Shown here in pieces: positions 1 to 8,823 of a stretch of DNA of 64,000 bases. The stretch covers positions 62,001 through 126,000 of the forward strand of contig NZ_QEQQ01000001.1 in the NCBI RefSeq assembly GCF_003097235.1, in the 5' to 3' direction. Source of the stretch: Pseudomonas sp. CC120222-01a (GTDB lineage Bacteria > Pseudomonadota > Gammaproteobacteria > Pseudomonadales > Pseudomonadaceae). Made by a program: the position numbers and the translations under genes. Under the pieces are notes generated by a model. It worked only from the letters and a program-made list of their open reading frames with translations, was not told where the DNA came from and ran no database searches. Position 1 is the first letter of the stretch. Each line of letters starts with the position of its first letter.

Positions 1-142
1 CAGTCACTCCTGTACCGCCAACAGGATCCGCCTTGGTGCATGACTGAAGATTGATGAAAAGCAGTTGCGCCCACCTCGATATCGAAGGGAACAAACAAGG
101 CGGTCCCTGTTGACTTCATAGGAGTGCTTGGCCCGAAACAGA

Positions 143-195
143 TGTGGGAGCGGGCTTGCCCGCGATGCGCCGCGCGGGCGGCGCTCGATCTCACA
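143..195. repeat. REP-type palindromic repeat, composite
   Basis: A REP half-site (gtgggagcgggcttgcccgc) runs directly into a second palindromic block, gccgcgcgggcggcgctcga. The second block occurs again near 28520 without the first. REPs of this kind are extragenic and frequent in the P. putida group. The rest of 1-226 shows no gene I can support. Confidence 0.75.
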
Positions 196-226
196 GGCGC
201 CACACAACCCAAGTCAGGAACCAGCC

Positions 227-628
227 TCACGCATCCCTCAGCAAGTCATGCGCGTCCAGCAAGCGGAACGCCACCTGCGGATTGCGCTCCAGGCCCCGGC
301 GGATCGCGGCCGGGATCGACTGGCGGGTCTTGCGGCACAGCCCCGGCTGGTCGTCTAGTTCGATGACGATGCCGCGCATGGTGCGCACTTCGTTGAAACC
401 GGGGCTGATGTGCACGCGGATGCCGAGGTTTTCGTACAGCCGATGCTGCAGACGCTGCAGGTCTTCGAGGTCCTTGAGGTTTTCCAGGCGTTCGAGCAGG
501 CGCTTTTCTTCCTGGCGGGTGAGCAGGAGGATGCGCTGGGCCGCTGGCGGGTGTTCGGCCAGGTGTTCGCGGCCGCAGTCACAGGCGCCGGGGGGGCACG
601 GTTGGCGAAGAGGGGGTGGCATGCTCAT
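227..628 (-). CDS. conserved hypothetical protein with N-terminal Cys cluster
   Basis: A 133-residue protein I do not recognise. It opens with a proline-rich stretch holding a Cys cluster (CPPGACDCG, about residues 11-19), which may bind metal. A charged, leucine-rich helix follows (about residues 35-68, LLERLENLKDLEDLQRLQ) that could form a coiled coil, then a short mixed alpha/beta C-terminus. There is no signal peptide or membrane segment. It is transcribed away from purU, and the 224-bp gap between them must hold both promoters. A second in-frame Met at residue 3 makes the exact start uncertain. The regular coding pattern and lack of an alternative ORF support a real gene; the function is unknown. 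Confidence 0.6.
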   Translation of the reverse strand: MSMPPPLRQPCPPGACDCGREHLAEHPPAAQRILLLTRQEEKRLLERLENLKDLEDLQRLQHRLYENLGIRVHISPGFNEVRTMRGIVIELDDQPGLCRKTRQSIPAAIRRGLERNPQVAFRLLDAHDLLRDA

Positions 629-852
629 GGAGCAAGCATAGCTTCACCGGCCCGTTCTCAGTAAACGCTTCAGAAAAACTTTCCTGACAGGATAAAAAAT
701 TTCACAAACCGCTGGACCCCGCCCCCTCGCTTCGCCTATAAATCGCCCAAGGGAAATTTATATTCCCATCAAGAAACACCACTTCGCCCGCCGCGAAGCC
801 TTTTTTGCCCTTGTGCCAGACCTGCCCCACTCCATCACGAGGCCTATCCGAC

Positions 853-1719
853 ATGCACCCCGCTCCCGATCACTTCATCCTGCGCGTCAGTTGCCCGGCC
901 GTGTCCGGCATCGTCGCGGCGGTGACCACCTACCTGGCCGAGCACGGTTGCTACATCAGCGAGATGGCGCAGTTCGACGACGAGGACAATGGCCGCTTCT
1001 TCATGCGTGCGGTGTTCCGCTACAACACCGGCGTGCAGGGTGACACGCCGCAGCTGGAAGCTGGTTTCGCCGATGTCGCCCAGCGTTTCGACATGGACTG
1101 GAGCCTGCACAGCAGCGCCCGGCCACTGCGCGTACTGCTGATGGTCAGCAAGTTCGACCACTGCCTGGCCGACCTGCTCTACCGCCATGCCAAGGGCGAA
1201 CTGGACATGCAGATCACCGCCGTGGTCTCCAACCACCTCGACCTGCGGCCAATGGCCGAGCGCCAGGGCATCCGCTTCGTCTACCTGCCGGTGACCAAGG
1301 AGACCAAAGCCGAGCAGGAAGCCGCACTGATGCGCATCGTCGAGGACACTGGCACCGAACTGGTGGTGCTGGCGCGCTACATGCAGATCCTCTCCGACGA
1401 CCTGTGCCGCCAGCTGTCGGGCCGGGCGATCAACATCCACCACTCGTTCCTGCCCGGCTTCAAGGGCGCCAAGCCTTATCACCAGGCCTACCAGCGTGGC
1501 GTCAAGCTGATCGGCGCCACCGCCCACTACGTCACCAGCGACCTCGACGAGGGCCCGATCATCGAGCAGGAAGTGCAGCGCGTGGACCACGCCTACGCCC
1601 CCGACGACCTGGTGGCGATCGGCCGCGACACCGAGACCATCGCCCTGTCCCGCGCCGTCAAGTACCACCTCGAACACCGAGTGTTCCTCAACCACGACCG
1701 CACGGTGATCTTCAAATGA
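853..1719 (+). CDS. purU: formyltetrahydrofolate deformylase
   Basis: PurU hydrolyses 10-formyl-THF to THF and formate in the cytoplasm. The 288-residue protein has an N-terminal ACT domain (about residues 5-85) and a C-terminal formyltransferase fold. The catalytic region [19 protein letters not shown] and the downstream [15 protein letters not shown] are intact. The length matches the family. I start at the ATG at 853 because the ACT domain begins just after it; the upstream in-frame TTG at 805 would add residues unlike the family. It is the first gene of the operon and overlaps folD by four bases (ATGA). Next to sarcosine-oxidase-like genes, its likely job is to dispose of excess one-carbon units as formate and regenerate THF rather than to serve purine synthesis. 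Confidence 0.95.
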   Translation: MHPAPDHFILRVSCPAVSGIVAAVTTYLAEHGCYISEMAQFDDEDNGRFFMRAVFRYNTGVQGDTPQLEAGFADVAQRFDMDWSLHSSARPLRVLLMVSKFDHCLADLLYRHAKGELDMQITAVVSNHLDLRPMAERQGIRFVYLPVTKETKAEQEAALMRIVEDTGTELVVLARYMQILSDDLCRQLSGRAINIHHSFLPGFKGAKPYHQAYQRGVKLIGATAHYVTSDLDEGPIIEQEVQRVDHAYAPDDLVAIGRDTETIALSRAVKYHLEHRVFLNHDRTVIFK

Positions 1720-2627
1720 ACGCCATCCCCAGCATCAAGCTGATCGACGGCAAGGCCACTGCGGCGCGGGTGCTGGCCGAGGTTCGCGAGCAGGTGCAGA
1801 CTTTGCGCCAGGGCGGCGTGCAGCCGGGCCTGGCGGTGGTACTGGTCGGGGCCGACGCGGCCAGCCAGGTGTACGTACGCAACAAGGTGCTGCGTGCCGA
1901 GGAAGTGGGCATCCGCTCGCTGGAGCATCGCCTGCCGGCCGACACCACCCAGGCGCAACTGCTGACCCTGATCGACCGGCTCAACCGTGACAGCGAGGTC
2001 AACGGCATCCTCGTGCAGTTGCCGCTGCCCGAGCATGTCGACGAGCACCGCATTCTCCAGGCGATCAGCCCGCTGAAGGACGTGGACGGTTTCCACAGCG
2101 AAAACGTCGGTGGCCTGGCCCAGGGGCGCGATGTGCTCACGCCCTGCACCCCCAGCGGCTGCATGCGCCTGCTGCGCGATGCCTGCGGCGAGTTGCGCGG
2201 CAAGCATGCGGTGGTGGTCGGCCGCTCGAACATCGTCGGCAAACCCATGGCCGCACTGCTGCTGCAGGCCGACTGCACGGTGACCGTGGTGCATTCACGC
2301 AGTCGCGATCTGCCGGTGCTGTGCCGCCAGGCCGACATCCTTGTCGCCGCAGTGGGCAAGCCGAAGCTGATCGGCGCCGAGTGGCTCAAGCCCGGTGCGG
2401 TGGTGATCGATGTTGGCATCAACCGCATCGAGGAAGGCGGTCACAGCCGCCTGGTCGGCGATGTCGATTTCGCTGCCGCCCTGCCCCAGGTCGCTGCCAT
2501 CACCCCGGTGCCCGGCGGCGTCGGCCCGATGACCATCGCCTACCTGATGAAAAACACCCTGCTCGCCCTCGACCTGCAGCAACAGGCCGCCCACCAGGAG
2601 CGCACCCCATGCCTTTCGCCCTGCTGA
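1716..2627 (+). CDS. folD: methylene-THF dehydrogenase / methenyl-THF cyclohydrolase
   Basis: This bifunctional enzyme interconverts 5,10-methylene-THF and 10-formyl-THF with NADP. The 303-residue protein shows the FolD signatures in order: [22 protein letters not shown] and [10 protein letters not shown]. Its start overlaps the purU stop, and its own end overlaps the start of soxB by 19 bases, so translation is probably coupled. It is most likely a second, operon-dedicated FolD that links methylene-THF made by the downstream oxidase to PurU. A housekeeping folD would be expected elsewhere in the genome; that is inference. Confidence 0.95.
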   Translation: MNAIPSIKLIDGKATAARVLAEVREQVQTLRQGGVQPGLAVVLVGADAASQVYVRNKVLRAEEVGIRSLEHRLPADTTQAQLLTLIDRLNRDSEVNGILVQLPLPEHVDEHRILQAISPLKDVDGFHSENVGGLAQGRDVLTPCTPSGCMRLLRDACGELRGKHAVVVGRSNIVGKPMAALLLQADCTVTVVHSRSRDLPVLCRQADILVAAVGKPKLIGAEWLKPGAVVIDVGINRIEEGGHSRLVGDVDFAAALPQVAAITPVPGGVGPMTIAYLMKNTLLALDLQQQAAHQERTPCLSPC

Positions 2628-3850
2628 AATACGGCCTGAGCGCCGACTACCCGGTGGAGGTCGACCTGCCGCCACCGTGCGAACTCAAGCCGCGCTATGA
2701 CGTGGTGATCATCGGCGGCGGCGGCCACGGCCTGGCCATCGCCTATTACCTGGCCAAGTACCACGGCGTGACCAACGTCGCCGTGCTGGAAAAGGCCTAC
2801 CTGGGCGGTGGCAACACGGCGCGTAACACCGCCGTGATCCGCTCCAACTACCTCACCTCCGAGGGCGTGCGCTTCTACGCCGAATCGGTGCGGATGTTCC
2901 AGAACCTGTCCAATGAGTTCGACTTCAACATCATGTACTCCGAGCGCGGCCAGCTGACCCTGGCGCACACCGACGCCACGGTGCGTGCCTTCCGACAGCG
3001 CGCCGAGGTCAACAAGCACTTTGGTGGTCGCACTGAAATGATCGACCGCCAACAGATCCGCGAGCTGGTGCCGAGCCTGAACCTCGACCCCGGCCACCTG
3101 CCGGTGCTGGCCGGCCTCTGGCACATCGATGGCGCCACCGCGCGCCACGACGCGGTGGCCTGGGGCTACGCCAAGCAGGCTGCCAAGCGCGGCGTTGAAA
3201 TCCACCAGCTGACCGAGGTGCAGGACCTGCTGATCCGCAATGGCCGCATCGAAGCAGTCAAGACCAACCGTGGCACCGTGCAGTGTGGCTGCGTGGTGCA
3301 GGCAGTGGCCGGGGCCAGTTCGCAGCTGTTGGCCAAGGCCGGCATCCGTGCGCCGATCCACACCTACCCGCTGCAAGCCATGGTCACCCAGCCATTCAAG
3401 CCGTTCCTCGACCCGCTGGTGAGTTCTTCGGCGCTGCACTGCTACGTGCAACAGACCAGCCGTGGCGAGATCGTCTTCGGTGGCGGCTCCGACCCGTACC
3501 CGCTGTACAACACCCGCTCCACTCTCGACCTCAAGGAAAGCCTGCTGGCCCATGCCATCGAGATGTTCCCGTTCATGGCCAACGCCAAGCTGATGCGCCA
3601 GTGGGCCGGGATGACCGACATGACCCCGGACTACAGCCCGATCATGGGCCTGTCGCCGGTCGACAACTACTACCTCGACGCCGGCTGGGGCACCTGGGGC
3701 TTCAAGGCCACGCCGATCTGCGGCAAGACCATGGCCGAGCTGGTCGCCAGCGGCGGCAAGGTGCCGGCGATGATCGCGCCGTTCGCCCTGGAGCGCTTCA
3801 GCCGCTTCCAGCAAGTCAACGAAATGGGCGCCACCGCAGCCAGCCACTAG
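2609..3850 (+). CDS. soxB: sarcosine oxidase beta subunit-like flavoprotein
   Basis: The beta subunit of heterotetrameric sarcosine oxidase carries noncovalent FAD and covalent FMN and oxidises N-methyl groups. This 413-residue protein has the dinucleotide motif GGGGHG (about residues 36-41) inside a DAO-type fold. It keeps the segment [13 protein letters not shown]; in characterised SoxB proteins the equivalent His (about residue 180 here) carries the FMN. The C-terminus has the usual [16 protein letters not shown] segment. The N-terminal 25 residues diverge from SoxB of the canonical glyA-soxBDAG operon, suggesting a paralogue. The true substrate could be sarcosine, dimethylglycine or another N-methyl amino acid. 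Confidence 0.88.
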   Translation: MPFALLKYGLSADYPVEVDLPPPCELKPRYDVVIIGGGGHGLAIAYYLAKYHGVTNVAVLEKAYLGGGNTARNTAVIRSNYLTSEGVRFYAESVRMFQNLSNEFDFNIMYSERGQLTLAHTDATVRAFRQRAEVNKHFGGRTEMIDRQQIRELVPSLNLDPGHLPVLAGLWHIDGATARHDAVAWGYAKQAAKRGVEIHQLTEVQDLLIRNGRIEAVKTNRGTVQCGCVVQAVAGASSQLLAKAGIRAPIHTYPLQAMVTQPFKPFLDPLVSSSALHCYVQQTSRGEIVFGGGSDPYPLYNTRSTLDLKESLLAHAIEMFPFMANAKLMRQWAGMTDMTPDYSPIMGLSPVDNYYLDAGWGTWGFKATPICGKTMAELVASGGKVPAMIAPFALERFSRFQQVNEMGATAASH

Positions 3851-3862
3851 GAGCACACGACG

Positions 3863-4168
3863 ATGAAAATCCTGACCTGCCCCTTGAACGGCCCGCGCAA
3901 CATCAGCGAGTTCACCTACGGCGGCGAGTTCAAGCACATGCCCGACCCGGCCAGCTGCACGGATGCCGAGTGGGCCGACTATGTGTTCAACAGCGACAAC
4001 CTGGCCGGCGTGGTCATCGAGTGGTGGCTGCACAACGCCTCGAGCTACTGGTTCCTCGCCGAGCGCCACACCGTCAGCGACCAGGTGCTGCGCACCTTCG
4101 ACCCGAAAGAGTTGTTCGACCGTCGCGTCGACTTCACCCCCGCCGCCACCCCGGAGATCGCCGGATGA
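3863..4168 (+). CDS. soxD: sarcosine oxidase delta subunit-like protein lacking zinc ligands
   Basis: At 101 residues, between soxB and soxA, this occupies the delta-subunit position. Canonical SoxD binds zinc through an N-terminal CPxCGxR motif and a later His/Cys pair. Here the N-terminal site reads CPLNGPRNISEF, so the second Cys is Asn. The later site reads WWLHNASSYWF, which keeps the His but has no Cys. The rest (EFTYGGEF, aromatic WYF-rich centre, AERHTVSDQVL) still matches the family, so the fold is probably kept without zinc. The stop overlaps the soxA start by four bases. It is probably a structural subunit of the complex. Confidence 0.8.
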   Translation: MKILTCPLNGPRNISEFTYGGEFKHMPDPASCTDAEWADYVFNSDNLAGVVIEWWLHNASSYWFLAERHTVSDQVLRTFDPKELFDRRVDFTPAATPEIAG

Positions 4169-7068
4169 ACAGCCTCACTCGCCTCCCCGCGCCCATGGGC
4201 CTGCTGATCGACCGCGAGCGGCCCCTGCGTTTCGAATTCGACGGCCAGGCCTGCCCGGGCTATGCCGGTGACACCCTTGCCAGTGCCCTGCTCGGCAACG
4301 GCCGCTGGCTGCTGTCGCGCTCGTTCAAATATCACCGCCCACGTGGCCCGTTGAGCATGGCCGGGCAGGACGCCAACACCCTGGTGCAGCTCCCTGAAGA
4401 GCCCAATGTGCTGGCCGACATGGAGGCTGCCCGTGACGGCCTGGTGGTCACCGGGCAGAACTTCAACGGCAGCCTGGAACACGACCGCGACGCCTACCTG
4501 GGCAAGTTCTCGCGCTTCATGCCGGTGGGCTTCTACTACCGCTCGTTCTACAAGCCCAAGGGCATGTGGAAGGTGTGGGAGCCGCTGATCCGCAAAAAGG
4601 CCGGCCTCGGCGTGCTCGACCTCGGCTTCAAGCCGCAGTACTACGACAAGGCCTATCTGTTTGTCGACCTGGCGGTGATCGGCGCCGGCCCGGCCGGCCT
4701 GCGCGCCGCGCTGGACGCGGCCAATGCCGGGGCCAAGGTGCTGCTGATCGAGCAACAACCGGTGCTCGGCGGCTCGCTGACCTACGCCCGCTTCGACATC
4801 GCCGGCACCCGCGCCGCCAGCCTGCGCCAGGAACTGCTGGCGGCCGTCGAAGGCCACCCGAACATCCAGGTGCTGTGCGAGGCCACCTGCAATGGCTGGT
4901 TCACCGACAACTACCTGCCGGTGATCCAGCACAAGCGCCTGTACAAGGTACGCGCCACCCGCTGCCTGGTAGCCGCGGGGTCATTCGACCAGCCAGTGGT
5001 GTTCCGCAACAACGACCTGCCCGGGGTGATGCTCACCAGCGCCGCGCAGCGGCTGATGAAATTGTATGCAGTCAAGCCGGGACAACGTGCAGTGATTCTC
5101 ACCGGCCACGATGACGGCTACCTGGCCGCGCTCGACCTGCAGGAGCAAGGCGTGGCCGTCGCCGCCCTGGTCGACATGCGCGCCGCGCCCGCCGATGCCG
5201 CGTTGGCCAGCGAGCTGAAGCGTCGAGACATCCCCCTGCATCTGGGTAGCACCGTCTATGAAGCCCTGCACGAGGCGGGCATGCGCCATGTCACAGGCGC
5301 AGACATCCGCCCGATCACTGGCCAGGGCAAGGTTGGCGACCACGGCCTGCGCGTGGCCTGCGACCTGCTGTGCATGTCCGCCGGTTACATGCCGGTGTAT
5401 CAGTTGCTGTGCCAGGCCGGTGGCAAGCTGGCCTATGACGTCAACCGTGACGAGTTCACCATCAGCCACCTGCCCGCCGGCCTGGACATCGCAGGCTCGG
5501 TGAATGGCCGGCACCGCCTGGACAACGTGCTCACCGACGCCAGCCGCAGCGCCGCCGAAGCCCTCGCGGCACTGGGCCTGCCAGCAGCAACGCCGTCGGC
5601 CTACGTTGCCGAGGCCAAGGTCAACTTCCCCTGGCCAATCTTCCCGCACCCCAAGGGCAAGGATTTCGTCGACTTCGACGAAGACCTGCAAGTGCGCGAT
5701 ATCGTCAACGCCACCCGCAGCGGCTACCGCGACGTGCAACTGGTCAAGCGCTTCTCCACGGTCGGCATGGGCCCGTCCCAGGGCCGCCACTCGGCGCTAC
5801 CCACTGCACGCCTGGTGGCTCAGGCCACCGGCCGCAGCATCAGCGAAACTGGCGTGACTACCGCCCGCCCGCCGTTCCAGGCCGAGAAGCTGGCGCACGT
5901 CGCCGGCCGTGCGTTCGACCCGTACCGGCAGACGCCCATGCACCGCCGCCACCTGCAAGCAGGTGCGAAGATGATGCCGGCCGGCATCTGGCAGCGCCCG
6001 GCCTTTTACGGCAAACCAGAAGAACGCGAACGCTGCATGCAGGAAGAAGCCCGCCATGTGCGCGAGAAGGTCGGCCTGATCGACGTTTCCACCCTCGGCG
6101 GCCTGGACGTGCGCGGCCCCGACGCCGCCGAACTGCTGGAGCGCCTGTACACCTTCGGCTTCGCCAAGCTGGCCATCGGCCGCACCCGCTATGCGCTGAT
6201 GACCAACGAGCACGGCGTGGTGATCGACGACGGCGTCTGCGCACGCCTGGCCGAGCAGCACTTCTATGTCACCGCCACCACCAGCGGCGTCGATCGCATC
6301 TACCAGCAGATGCTCAAGTGGAACGCACAGTGGCGGCTGGACGTGGACATCACCAACGTCACCGCCGCCCTGGCCGCGGTCAACCTGGCCGGGCCGCTGT
6401 CGCGCCAGGTGCTGGCCAAGGTGTGTGACGATGTCGAGCTGTCGGCCGAAGCGTTCCCCTACCTGGGGGTGCGCCTGGGTACGGTGGCCGGCATTCCGGC
6501 ACGCATCCTGCGGGTCGGTTTCGTCGGCGAGCTGGGGTATGAAGTGCACGTGCCGGCGCGTCATGCCGAGCGCCTGTGGGACGCGTTGATGCAGGCCGGT
6601 GCCGGGCTGGGCATCCGCCCGTTCGGCGTCGAGACCCAGCGCCTGCTGCGTCTGGAAAAAGGCCACGTGATCATCAGCCAGGACACCGATGGCATGACCC
6701 ACCCTGCGGAAATCGACATGCAGTGGGCGATCGGCCGCAAGAAGCCGTTCTTCGTCGGCAAGCGCTCGATCGAGATCCTCGAAGCGCAGCCGCTCAAGCG
6801 CAAGCTAGTCGGTTTCATCCTGCCCAAGGGCAGCCCGCAACCGCTGGAGGGCCACCTGGTGCTGGACGGCCCGGACATCAGCGGCAACGTCACCTCCTGC
6901 GAGTACTCGCAGACCCTCGGGCAGATCATCGGCCTGGCTTACGCCGGCGCCCATCAGGCGACGCCTGGCATGCACATCCCGATCCGCGTGGAAGGCGGTG
7001 TGATGGTCAATGCCAAGGTGGTGCAACTGCCCTTCCATGATCCCGACAACCTGCGCCAGGAGCTCTGA
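4165..7068 (+). CDS. soxA: sarcosine oxidase alpha subunit-like protein
   Basis: This 967-residue protein has the usual alpha-subunit layout. An N-terminal 2Fe-2S-like fold (about residues 20-75, with GDTLASALL and SRSFKYHRPRG) is followed by an NAD-binding Rossmann domain starting at GAGPAG (about 173-178). The C-terminal half is a GcvT-like THF-binding domain (about residues 595-967, ending near NAKVVQLPFHDP). In the family, the flavin site makes an imine, formaldehyde travels through a tunnel, and the GcvT-like domain traps it on THF as 5,10-methylene-THF. This explains the folD and purU genes upstream. The start overlaps the soxD stop. Length is normal and no frameshift is visible. Confidence 0.9.
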   Translation: MNSLTRLPAPMGLLIDRERPLRFEFDGQACPGYAGDTLASALLGNGRWLLSRSFKYHRPRGPLSMAGQDANTLVQLPEEPNVLADMEAARDGLVVTGQNFNGSLEHDRDAYLGKFSRFMPVGFYYRSFYKPKGMWKVWEPLIRKKAGLGVLDLGFKPQYYDKAYLFVDLAVIGAGPAGLRAALDAANAGAKVLLIEQQPVLGGSLTYARFDIAGTRAASLRQELLAAVEGHPNIQVLCEATCNGWFTDNYLPVIQHKRLYKVRATRCLVAAGSFDQPVVFRNNDLPGVMLTSAAQRLMKLYAVKPGQRAVILTGHDDGYLAALDLQEQGVAVAALVDMRAAPADAALASELKRRDIPLHLGSTVYEALHEAGMRHVTGADIRPITGQGKVGDHGLRVACDLLCMSAGYMPVYQLLCQAGGKLAYDVNRDEFTISHLPAGLDIAGSVNGRHRLDNVLTDASRSAAEALAALGLPAATPSAYVAEAKVNFPWPIFPHPKGKDFVDFDEDLQVRDIVNATRSGYRDVQLVKRFSTVGMGPSQGRHSALPTARLVAQATGRSISETGVTTARPPFQAEKLAHVAGRAFDPYRQTPMHRRHLQAGAKMMPAGIWQRPAFYGKPEERERCMQEEARHVREKVGLIDVSTLGGLDVRGPDAAELLERLYTFGFAKLAIGRTRYALMTNEHGVVIDDGVCARLAEQHFYVTATTSGVDRIYQQMLKWNAQWRLDVDITNVTAALAAVNLAGPLSRQVLAKVCDDVELSAEAFPYLGVRLGTVAGIPARILRVGFVGELGYEVHVPARHAERLWDALMQAGAGLGIRPFGVETQRLLRLEKGHVIISQDTDGMTHPAEIDMQWAIGRKKPFFVGKRSIEILEAQPLKRKLVGFILPKGSPQPLEGHLVLDGPDISGNVTSCEYSQTLGQIIGLAYAGAHQATPGMHIPIRVEGGVMVNAKVVQLPFHDPDNLRQEL

Positions 7069-7071
7069 ACC

Positions 7072-7677
7072 ATGACCAGTTTGAACGCTGAAGCCTTCAT
7101 TCCACGCAGCCCGCGGGCCGAGCTGTTGCACACCTGTGCGTTGACCGACCTGACCGAACTGGCGCGGGTCGGGTTTCGCGGTGGGGACAGTGCCGCCTAC
7201 CTGGAGGAGCGCGGTTACCGGCTGCCTTCACTGCCCAACCAGGCCTTGCGCCAGGACGACGGCGGCTGGGTGGCGCGCCTGTCGGCCAGTGAGTATCTGT
7301 TGCTGGGCAGTTTTGCCGACCAGGGCGCACGGGTGGCTGCCGAAGAGGCTGCATGGGGGCAGGATGACCGGCGCAACTATCTGCTGCCGCGTCAGGACAG
7401 CCATGCCTGGTTGCAGTTGTCGGGGGCGTTTTGCAGTGCGGTGATGGCCAAGTTGTGCGGGGTCGATCTGCGGGCGCAAGCGTTTCCGCACGGTGCCGTG
7501 GCGCAGACGTCGGCGGCGCGGATCAATGTGATCGTGGTGAATGTCGGGAGCAACGAATTGCCAGCACTGCAATTGCTGTTCGACCGGGCCTCGCTGGCGT
7601 ATTTCCAGGAGGCGGTGCTGGATGCCATGGATGAATTTGATGGCGGGTGGATTGGGGCGGATCAGTTAATGGTCTGA
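7072..7677 (+). CDS. soxG: sarcosine oxidase gamma subunit-like protein
   Basis: A 201-residue protein starting three bases after soxA, the normal place for the gamma subunit. It has a GcvT-related fold; RINVIVVNVGSNELPALQLLFDR-type sequence in the last third and AFPHGAVAQTSAARI near residue 140 resemble SoxG. SoxG has no known active site and helps assemble the complex. It closes the operon, and a REP pair follows immediately. Sequence conservation in this family is low, so position carries part of the assignment. Confidence 0.8.
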   Translation: MTSLNAEAFIPRSPRAELLHTCALTDLTELARVGFRGGDSAAYLEERGYRLPSLPNQALRQDDGGWVARLSASEYLLLGSFADQGARVAAEEAAWGQDDRRNYLLPRQDSHAWLQLSGAFCSAVMAKLCGVDLRAQAFPHGAVAQTSAARINVIVVNVGSNELPALQLLFDRASLAYFQEAVLDAMDEFDGGWIGADQLMV

Positions 7678-7681
7678 AATC

Positions 7682-7790
7682 CCTGGGGCCGCTGTGCGGC
7701 CCTTTCGCGACACAAGGCCGCTCCTACAAGGGAATGCGATCGCCTGTAGGAGCGGCCTTGTGTCGCGAAAGGGCTGCAAAGCAGCCCCAG
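7682..7790. repeat. inverted REP pair (GTGTCGCGAAAGGG type)
   Basis: Two copies of a REP lie head to head: ggccctttcgcgacacaagg on the left and its complement ccttgtgtcgcgaaagggc on the right, flanked by gctgcggcc-type stems. It lies between the convergent ends of soxG and the minus-strand LysR gene and could act as a bidirectional terminator. Confidence 0.85.
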
Positions 7791-7792
7791 CT

Positions 7793-8677
7793 TTACAACT
7801 GCACCAATCGCTCGCGCAGGAAGCTCACAAACCCCTGCACCGGCCGCGCCACCTGCCGGTGCTGCGGATACACCGCCGACAACTGCAACGCCGGCGTCAC
7901 CCACTCATCCAGCACCGTCACCAAGCGCCCGTCCGCCAGCGCCTGCCCGACGATGAAAGTCGGCAGATAAGTCACCCCCATCCCGGCAATCGCCGCATCC
8001 CGCAGCATCTCGCCATTGTTCGCCCGCATCCGCCCGCTCACCTGAATGGCCTGGGTCTTGCCACCCTGCCTGAACTGCCACTGCACTTGCCGCGAATGCC
8101 CATAGGGCAGGCAGTCATGCTCGGCCAGTTGCTCAGGCTTTGTCGGCACGCCACGTACCTCAAGGTATGCCGGGCTTGCGCAATACACCCGCTCGACATC
8201 GGCAATGCGCCGAGCGATCAGGCTGGAGTCTTCCAACGCGCCAATGCGCAACGCCAGGTCGTAGCCCTCGCCGATCAGGTCTACGGCACGATCACTGAGG
8301 TCCACCTCCACATCCACCTGCGGATGCAACTGCAGAAACTCGGTCAGCAGACAGCCCAGGTGGGCCATGGCGAACGACAGCGGCGCACTCAGGCGCAGGG
8401 TGCCGCGCAAGGCCTGGGCCTGGCCGCTGATGTCGTGCTCCACCTGTTGCACCTCGCCCAGCAGGCGCAGCGCTGACTGATAGTAGTGCTGGCCCAGCGG
8501 CGTGGCGTCCAGCCGCCGGGTGGAGCGGTTGAGCAGGCGCACGCCGAGGCGCTCTTCAAGCTGCATCAGGCGGCGGCTGACCGATTGCTTGGACATACCC
8601 AGGCGGTCGGCAGCGGCGGTGAAGCTGCCGGCCTCCATGACCTGGGCAAAGATGCGCATATCTTCGTAGGGGTTCAT
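7793..8677 (-). CDS. LysR-family transcriptional regulator
   Basis: A 294-residue LysR protein with an N-terminal winged helix-turn-helix (AAADRLGMSKQSVSRRLMQLEERLGVRLLNR region, residues about 20-50) and a substrate-binding domain. I start at the ATG at 8677 (MNPYEDMRIFAQVME) because this aligns with the LysR N-terminus; the 19-residue extension upstream is not family-like. It is divergent from the esterase gene at 8824, and LysR proteins commonly regulate the divergent neighbour, so that gene is the likely target. The inducer cannot be read from sequence. Confidence 0.9.
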   Translation of the reverse strand: MNPYEDMRIFAQVMEAGSFTAAADRLGMSKQSVSRRLMQLEERLGVRLLNRSTRRLDATPLGQHYYQSALRLLGEVQQVEHDISGQAQALRGTLRLSAPLSFAMAHLGCLLTEFLQLHPQVDVEVDLSDRAVDLIGEGYDLALRIGALEDSSLIARRIADVERVYCASPAYLEVRGVPTKPEQLAEHDCLPYGHSRQVQWQFRQGGKTQAIQVSGRMRANNGEMLRDAAIAGMGVTYLPTFIVGQALADGRLVTVLDEWVTPALQLSAVYPQHRQVARPVQGFVSFLRERLVQL

Positions 8678-8823
8678 TGTCTCGTTCTTGGTGACAGTCA
8701 AACGCTTTATAGCGGCTTTTTCCCGCCAATGCATCTCCTTAATCTACACACAGGTCGCAGCGATGGCCCTGAAGGCCAGGCAAGACGCCCATTACCAACA
8801 CTTACCAAGAAAAGGATTCGCTC

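Noticed and set aside
4..207. Minus-strand frame of 67 codons at the window start
   Set aside because: It overlaps a REP element and has no family-like content or ribosome site.
844..1695. Long minus-strand open frame inside purU
   Set aside because: It mirrors purU on the opposite strand; GC-rich coding DNA often leaves such frames open. The product is low-complexity and the plus strand has clear family motifs.
2540..4069. 509-codon minus-strand frame across soxB and soxD
   Set aside because: Antisense to two well-supported genes; no family-like motif.
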